Assembly (NCBI GenBank): GCA_009869945.1
Contig: WIXG01000069.1
Coordinates: forward strand, 1-64,000
Direction: 5' to 3'
DNA length: 64,000 nt
Origin: Mesaphorura yosii
Lineage: Eukaryota > Arthropoda > Collembola > Poduromorpha > Tullbergiidae
Part shown: in pieces, positions 42,001-51,000 of the stretch
Layout of the letters: every line of letters begins with the position of its first letter
Numbering within the stretch: the stretch's first letter is position 1
Position numbers and translations under genes: made by a program
The notes under the pieces: generated by a model
What the model was told of the DNA's origin: nothing
Databases searched by the model: none
Seen by the model: only the letters and a program-made list of their open reading frames with translations

Positions 42001-45000
42001 TGAAAACGAGAAACGTCGAAGAACTTCTTCTCAGCGGCAGGTGTTAGAATATTGATCTCGCCTCTCGATTTCACGTAAAGCCAATCCTCCTTAAGTTGAC
42101 GAATTTTCTCCTGTAAAAAGGGAGCATTTGTAGGATGTGTTCAGCCGGTACAAAGCAACACCAGCCTCACCATCATAACGGGTGTCATCATTTGACTCAT
42201 GGCTTCGCATTCTTTTTCCAAATTAATGTAATTTCGAATAACTTCTACTACTTCGTTTTCTTTGTCTTCGATGCGAACCTGCAATAAATCAAGCCAGGCG
42301 TGTTTTGAATTTCAAGCGGGGTTGGCGAGTTGCTAAAAACGTATTCTTACCATGATAGACTCAATCGTCATGGCCCTTTCCAAAGGTGTACGATGCTTAG
42401 CAGTAGCCATCTGAGCTCGCACTTCGAGAACCCAGGATGTTGTTAAATCTAACTGTGAAGTCAGTTTTCGAAGCGACATCAACTTTTGCTCGAGTAATTT
42501 CCTCTTGTTCGGGATTTCGACATTCAACTGCAATCATAAGTATGCGACCTAAGAAATGACCCCTTCATTGATCTTATGTTTTATTCTCACTCTTTCAATT
42601 TCGTTCTTGAATTCCTCCAGTTCTTCTTCCGTTACGTTGCCCCTTTTTGTGAGCCTTAGCTTTTCCAAATCAGGCCTCTTGCCGATGATCTCATGCTCCA
42701 GGCTCTGCAACAATGAAGAAAGTTCAAATGCGCTCCGAAAAGTCAATAGTTATCAAACGCACACCTTTAAATTGGACAACGAATTTCGAAGAGCCGTCTC
42801 ATCGGATATTTTGACGGGCGAGTTGATTGCGTCATTCGCTCGCTGTATCCAATCTCGGAGCACAACTTGAGGTTCCCACCATTTTGACAAGAATCTGTAC
42901 TGGCCAGTCTCTCCGCACAACCTTAACATGCGAAGACTCAAATGATGTGTTTGTAATATGGCACAAAGCGTGAAAAGTTTTTTTACCTGTCTCGCCTGAT
43001 TGTCATCTCCGCAAGTAAATTCCTCCACCTATAGCCGATTGTTTCAAGCTTCTTGGACGCCTCGTCAGAAGCAGGACTCATTCTTGACTTTTTACTCATT
43101 AACATCATCACGCTTTTATGTCTCTTCGATACTTTGGATTCCATTTGTTTCAAATTTTGCTTGGCTTCATCTGTCGGAGTTGAGTTTGCCTTCCACTCTT
43201 TCAGCATTCCTTCCATATCATCCAGCCATTCTTCCAAATCAAAAATGCCGGATGTTTCTGGACTGGTTAAACCTGATCCGGGACTTGGACTTTTGCTTGG
43301 TGGGGAACGCAGCATCATTTGCCCGACGGTAATGTTGACTGTCGCCCATTCGTCCAACACTTTTTGTATGACCCGCTTAGCCTGAAGTACTTGATCCGGA
43401 GTTCCCTTAATACCCGACTCCTCCAACTCTTCGAATTCCTGTACCTTGGGACTCAACTTTTCCAGTTCCTCCTTAACACTCTGTTTAGAATTGATAGCAT
43501 TAGCTGGATCTTTGATCGATTAACAGTGACAACTCACCAAGGCATCATCCGTTGCAGCTAAACTCCTAGACACGGCTGAAATCTGTTCTCTTAAACGGTT
43601 GACTTTTGTTACAAGTTCCGCTGAGAAGATCGCCTCCCTTTTCCTGGTAGGAGACACTTCACCGTCCGCCGGTACCTCTGGAGTTGTCACGTTCGCCTTC
43701 TTCATTACTTTGGCGAGTTGTGCTGAAGGTGTTCTTGCTTTATCTCGGGTAGGTGTCTTTCTTGGCTTCTCCTCCGGGGACTTCAACGGTTGGCCAGTCC
43801 TCGGCCAACTCTTCTCCAACAGCTCGAAGTCCTTATTCAAGGTATTAATATTTCTCTTTTGAAGTTCCTGGATTTTCGTTTTGAGCTGCTGGAGCTCCAT
43901 TGTCTTCTCTTTTACTTCGGCCTGAACCAGAGGACGTTACTGAATTTTTGTTCATTCCAATTTCATTTAAGCTATTACCTCTCTGCCAGCTGTAGGTGAT
44001 TGGTTCGTATCTATTGCCCAATCATTTAGCTGTTGAATTATACTTTGACACTCTAAATGCAAAGCTTCAAGTCGTAGAGCTGAGAAACGTTGACTCTGCA
44101 GACAATGAATTAGGTCAAGTTTGGCATATGTGTTAGTGTCTCAAGGGTACACGATTACCTCTGCCCTGGTCTTAAGATGTAGCCAATCAGACCTAAGCAG
44201 GTCTAATGCAGTTCTAATCTGATTAGCTCTACGAATGTCAACCTTGGAAATTTTAAACACTAATGAGTCCCCTTTACTGATGGCCAACACTACTTCAGGT
44301 TCGACTGCACTTAGTTCCATTTCCAAAGCCTGCAATATATCACTCATTGCATCTGCTTCAAATTGTGAAGCTTAGGTAAACATACAACAAATCTTACATC
44401 AACTCTCTTCCTTGGATCAGAATCCTTATCAATATCCTGGAGTTTCTTAGCCATTCTTGCCATGGACTTGGAAATTTCCAGAGAATCTCTTTCAAAGTCA
44501 GTGATATCTTTGTCCCTCTTGTTGCCAGTCAAGCTATCCATCTCGGCAGTGAATTCCTCCGTAATAGACTTTGTGAACTTCAACAGTCCTTCCAAAGACT
44601 CATTTTCGGCCGAAGAGGCCCGTTCCTATCGAACATAATGAGCACATGGGCACAGTTTTTTCAAGGTTAAAAAGCAAGTGAGGAAATCGAAAGGGATTGA
44701 ACACTATCTTAAAAATGCAGTCTAAAGTTCTGTCTTAAGAAACCTTGCAAAAATAAAAATTGCTCGGAGAGCACTTTAGATACTGACATACTTGGCAGGC
44801 ATTATCTAACGTAGAGCACGCACATACAATTGGCTGATGGACAATCTCCACGAGTTTCGTCATAAAGGTGCAAAAGAGTCTATGGCAAAAACTGGCAGAA
44901 AACTTAGCATAATGCAGAACAGACAAACAAAATCCAAGCACAAAGCAAATGATAGAAGAAGCAGTCAACCGGACCTTTGCCTTTGAAGTTCCAACTCGGA

Positions 45001-48000
45001 CCGGAATTTTGACAATAGCAAGCGGTTCAGTGGCTGTGAATGACCTCCCTAATTTCGGTTCCATTCTCAGAATCCCTTGAATTATCTCGTTTGACTTGAT
45101 TTCAACAATCTTTATATTCCCTTCAGTGACAGGTTTGGAGGAGGAGTAGGGGAGCGATTTATGCGGGGTTCTAATGGGATAAGTAGCACTTGAGGAGCCA
45201 CCAGAGGAAATGCTACTTACCGATCCTCGCTTAGTTTCGGAAGACGCACTTGGAATTTCAGTTTTGGATTGTTGTTTGTCTGTGGGAATGACAGTTGGCG
45301 TATCTGATAATGTTGTTGAAACTGAAATCGAAGCGTCCTCTTGTATTTCCTCTGAGTCGGACACATTGTCGCCATTGTCCGAAGGAATCACTTCTTTGGC
45401 ACTTGGAACGTCTTGGGTGCTTTTATGTTCAATGGACACATCCTGACCCTGACCAGTACGACTTATGGTAACAGAGACTTCCGGCACCTCCTCAATTGAG
45501 TAATCTTTGTGATCCTCTCTTGGTGCAACTTTTAGTTCGAAATCCGCGTCTAATTAAAAAATATACAAGATGAAGCGCTAGTCAAGAGAATTTTGAGGCT
45601 AAAAATATTTTTACCTTGATCGCCCATCTCAACGTCATCCTCAGAGTCAAACGCTGGATTGCAAATTCCTGCGCTATCCGAATAGTTTCCTTCGCCGAAT
45701 GACGGTGGCTTAGCTTGCTGATCAGGTAATTGGTTTTCAAGATCCATTGACTCGTCATCGAGCACAATGCAAGAGCTTAAATTCTGTAGCAGCAACAAAG
45801 TTAGACTTGTCCAAAGACTCATAAACTTTTTGTAGGTTCTCCCCGCACCTGTAACTGATTCCCAATTGACTCCAGTCGCTGAGTGACCTTTTGGAGTATG
45901 ACATTCTCAGGATTCTCAACACTGAATGGGTCGCCAACTAAAAAAACGACCAATCAGAGAGCAGATTTGTATCGTTTGATCCTAGGAGCGCACTGATATT
46001 CATGTTTATTTGTTTATAATTAAATTTGGTTGTTTGTAAATCATGTTCCAACTTTGTTTGTTTATAATTAAACTAATCAAGGAGGGCAGAGACGACGATC
46101 AATTCAGACGCGACTCATGTACCCATTTCACAGCTGAACACGGTAAGGATGATTTGTGTGCTAGATTTTCTGTAATTGAAACCGATCCGAACACACTCGT
46201 GAGACACAAATAAAACTTTTCACTGGATAATTTAATTATAAGGGCAATGATCGAGGTGGTCTGAATAAGCCAGCCAATTGCTAATGTCTCAATTCAATAC
46301 TTAATGTACCTGCTGTTGTAAGTTCTTACCCTAACCAAAACTGTTGTAACCCTAATTGTTATACTTTACTTGGTTTAAACTAGCTTAATTTAGGGTAATG
46401 ACGGTCACTTATTTACTTAAATGTATTTGATTATAAAAAAGTGAGTCAATACAAGAGTTTCTAACCTGCCACAATGAGATCAATAGTTTCATCTCGAAGC
46501 GTTTCCAGTCGGTCACTTCGCTCCGTCAAGTCCTCATTCAAAGCCTGTGATGGAAAGTAATGCAATCTTAACTGATGCATCTTCCTGACCTCTGATGTTC
46601 ATGGTGCATCTAAAGCACGTACCTGTAACTCCATAATTTCATCATCGCTGAACATCAGAGTTTCAGATGAAACTTTACTGAGGAAATTTTCAGCCTTGTC
46701 AATCCATTCTTCTAAATCTTTGACCAACTTTTGCTGCTTCGACTCTAAATCAGGTATTGAGACGCCCTTCAGCTTTTTCTCAAAACGTTTCACAACTTCA
46801 TGGCTGGTTAGATTCCACTTTTGTAAGATCAGAGTACGACGTTCCTTAAGAGAATCCAAAAGAACAGGATCGACCAATTTCAAGAAGTTAGCGTAATTTT
46901 TGTCAAAGTCGTCGATTATGCTGGTCCATCTTGGCAACTCTTCCGTCCTTCCCTAAAAATTAGTGCGTGTCCTCAATTATTGTATTCAATATTTCGGGGC
47001 AGAAAGCAACAGACTCACCTGTCCACTATTAATTGTGGAGAAATAGAAAAGCACAATAGGAAGAAGAGTAGAAAAGACAGTTAAAGGACACGTCAAAATT
47101 AGCATGAACGCTTACCCTCAAGAAGTCAATTTCGGAAGTGTCGTCGTTGAATTTCCCATTGAGAAGTGTTTCAGTCTGTTCCAACCAAATCTCAAGGGAA
47201 GACATTTGTTCGTTCATTTGTGTACTAACCGTAAGACCCTTTTCCAAAGAGTTTCGAATGTTTGCTATTTGCATTCCAAGCTGCATGATCAAAGTTAGCG
47301 TACAAAGTTGCAAATGTTCAAGGAACTATGTTGCATGACAATTGGTTTTAGGGCAAACCTTATTGTAGAGAGCCTTCATATTGTCCAGCTCCGTGGTTAA
47401 TTTAGCATCAACTTTCTTTTCTTCTACTTGCCGCCGACCTTCTCGCAGGACGTTCTCCACATCCTTTTTCATGTCACTTAGGGTGCCGTACTCTTTCTGT
47501 AATTGCAATTACCATAAGAAACTTACCCACTCGCCATGTCATAAAGACCAACCATTAAAAATACGTACCGTGCAATGATTTAATTGCCCCTGGATGCTTT
47601 CAGGGTCATCTGAAGCTAATTCCAAGAAACACAGCGCCTGCTCAACTTGCCTTAACGATCTCCATATTCTCTCGATTTTACCTGTAAAATTCATTTAATG
47701 AAATATTCAAAAATAAGGTTTAACTTGAGCATTTTTTGTATTTCTCACCAAATATTTTGGATTCAGGCGATGGATTCGAGAATTTAGTGAATTTAGACTG
47801 GACTTCCTCGAAGCGTGTCTAGAAAGTACGCAATTTTATGTGATGATCAGGCGAACTTTTAAAACCTCTCACCTCTGGTCAGCTGAACGTACCTGCAGCA
47901 TATTTTTCTGTTCCTCCAAACGGTTCGCTGCTTCCTCCTTATTTGCCTTCCTGTAAACTTCAACTTGAACAGCCATTTCTTCTAGAATCTTCTGCTGCTG

Positions 48001-51000
48001 TACAAGCTCGTCACGAAGTTGCTGTAATTCAATTTTTGCAAATAAAACGTCAGCATCAAGTGTTTAGTGACACACAGAACTGACATCTGATTCACAGAAA
48101 AGCTGACAAAGAGGGAGCAAGTGGCCTGAGTCTGCGCGTAATTACCTGTGTATCATTTGGTAAGTCTTCCGCACTTAAGTCATGCTCTAGTCTTGCTGTT
48201 AGTATTTTATCAGTGCACTCCAAACCTTCAAATAACTGTTGTATCAACTTTTCCCATCGCAAGGCCTCGGTCACTTCTGATTCCAATTCAGTTTTACGAG
48301 TTTCCGCCTTTGTGGGATTAAACTTCATTTGATTAGTTTACAATACAGGACATCATTTTGTAAACGTTCAAAGTTAGTTCATCTCATGCAATAATGTTCG
48401 ACGAACAAAGCAACAAATTGAAACCAAACCATACCTGTTGATTTAACTGCGTCCACCTGTTTGTCACTTTCTGGACGTCAGCTTGAATGCTGTTCACCAA
48501 AATGCCATCTTGGACTAGCTTTCTCCCAATGCTCTGCAATTTCGCAATTCTCGCTTCTTGTTGACTCCCCACGTATTGTTCAATGTCCTAAGCGAAATAA
48601 TATTGCAATAGGATGCTCCAAAATTGTCAATTGCAACAATTCACAATGAGCTCACATCCAAGTCTTCGGATAACTCCTCCATATCTGCTGCAGCCGTAAT
48701 TGGCTTCTTCAACTTTCGCTCAAGGCGGTCCAAACAGTCATTTTCTTGAGCACTCAAACCTAGAACAATTTCCAATCGACGGTTTAAACATCCAGATATG
48801 AAGCTGAATGCCGTGCTTCAACCACAATACTCACTTCTGAATTCTCCATACAAATACGAAGCATCTTTCAGAAGATTGTAGTTTTTATCAACTAATCCGG
48901 TGACTTCAGTCCATCTGGCATTCAGTGTTGTGAATGTTTTCGCTAAGTCTTGGATTGTGGCTGCTCTTTTGCTGTCCTCCTTGCATTGAGCTGTCGCAAG
49001 TGAAATATTTATAAGTTTACAAGCGTTAATAATGAGTCGAACGAAACACGTTTAGTTTAGCTTACTTTGGTGAAGTAGAAGTAACTCATTTCCTCTGTCA
49101 TTTAAAAGACGGAACGAATCTTCCTTTTTGTCAACTCGATCCTTGAGAGCTTGGAACTTTCTCGTTAGCCGTGCTAAATCGGATGGGCTGGAAATTGAGC
49201 CTACTTTCGGAGTGTCTCGATGTAACTGGTTCAACCATTCCGTTGTATCTCCAATCCCACGCAGAGCCAACTTGGTCTTTTCATACGCATCTTTCAATAA
49301 GGCGTTTTGTTCCTTTGCTTTTCGCACTGTCTCATTCCAATGTGTCGTAAGTTTCAGAATTCTCGCCCGCATAACATTTGAGACCGAATCATCTGCTTCT
49401 GTCAGCAATGCTTTTCCGGTTGAAATAATATTCTCAAATTTTGGTGACAACGTTTCCACATCTTCCTCCAATGCCTAGAAGCAAAGCAATTCAAGGTAGG
49501 CGGTTACTGCCTGGTCGTAAATTTTGGAAAGTACGAAATGTTTACATTCGACTGCTCCAGCTGGGCGTCCAAAACATCAGCATCTCCAACAGCTGGAGTT
49601 TCAGCGCATACAAACACGTCGACTTCTTCCAACCAACTCTCAAGACCTGACGCCTCGGCTTGCCAAAGCTCGAGCTTGGAAATCACTAAAAGTTTAAAAT
49701 GATATTATTATGACTTCTTTCTAGCAATACAAAGCACGAAATGGAATATTTTATTACATGAGGCAAGGCTCGCGGCTCGCTCTTCCAAAATTGCTTTAAC
49801 TTCCGTGTATCTTGCTTTCAAGTCCTCCACGGCCGCCATGTCATCTTCAACCTGATTGTTTGAACTACTAGTTGCAATTGTTTCAAGATTTGGTTCGTGT
49901 TTATTGGCCTCCTCCAAACATTCCTTCAACTTTTCTTGTTGTGCTCTCATCTTTGCCAAATCCGTCAGCTTGATATCGCCAACACAGTCAGTTTGCACGA
50001 AGTTTTCGGTAGTATTTATCCACTGCAAAATCAACTGAGATGACTCGTTGTATTTCTCTGCTGCTGACATTTGGTTTATGTTTTCTAACTGTGTCAGTCT
50101 TTCATCAAGTCTGTAAAAAATGAATAAGGTAAACAAAGTCGTCCGCTCAGTGCGGTGCGACTAATAGTTTGAAACTGACCTTAGCACAATCTTATCCCAC
50201 TTTGAGCAGAACTGCTCAGCTTCAGCGTTCAGGTCGGCATCGTCTTTTCCAAGGAGCGAATTGCTCACTTCCTCCTTCTTGCTTTTAATTTTGTTTACAC
50301 GAGCTTCGTGTGAATGGATTGTCTTCTTCTTTACTCGGCATTGTTCCAGTAATTTTCTTGGTTGATTAGAAATCGGACTCACTTCACCTTGACTATCAAG
50401 CCATTTTTCGTACGACTAGAGACACAGGGAACATGCATTCAGTGCAAGACCACTACTTTCGCATAAAAATGAGTCGTCCACTTACGTTCAGTACGCTATT
50501 CATCGTTGCAATTTCACTCTGCAGCTGCTTCTTGACTAGTAAATAATCTATAAGTAATTTTCGTTGATTAAGAATGTCACGAACTTTGTTCCATGTTTCC
50601 ATAAGGCCTTTGACTTGCGCTTCAATTTCGTCGGGAGGTTGATGCTCCTGTTTCATGTTTTCAATCAAAGCCTGGGAGTCTTTCAAGGCTTGCTGGTAGA
50701 TTGGCTCATTTGTTGTTAATTCATTAGATAAGTCTTCCCATAAAATTAGCTGTTCATCGACGCTGAGCTCGTCGAAAGTTGTTGATTGGCTGCCCGGACT
50801 GACTTCAATTAGACTTTCAGTCCTTGCGACCCATTCTTTCACCTGTCCGTAGGAACTTTCCCACTCGTTCATAATCTTCGTTCTTTTCGCCTTTGGAAAG
50901 TCCTGCAATTCCATCAAAAGCGTTTATCATCTCATCTGCGTTTCTTGACAAGTTCAGAACAAGTTGAAGAAACGCCAAGCTTACCGGCTGCTTAGCAAGA

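Noticed and set aside
43510..43537. 28-nt intron between dystrophin exons 37 and 38
   Set aside because: Too short to be spliced and shifts the frame; the 57-nt alternative keeps it.
47015..47026. Possible micro-exon in intron 28 ending at a consensus gtgagt
   Set aside because: The only nearby acceptor gives a 7-nt exon, which would break the frame; exons 28 and 29 already join in phase.
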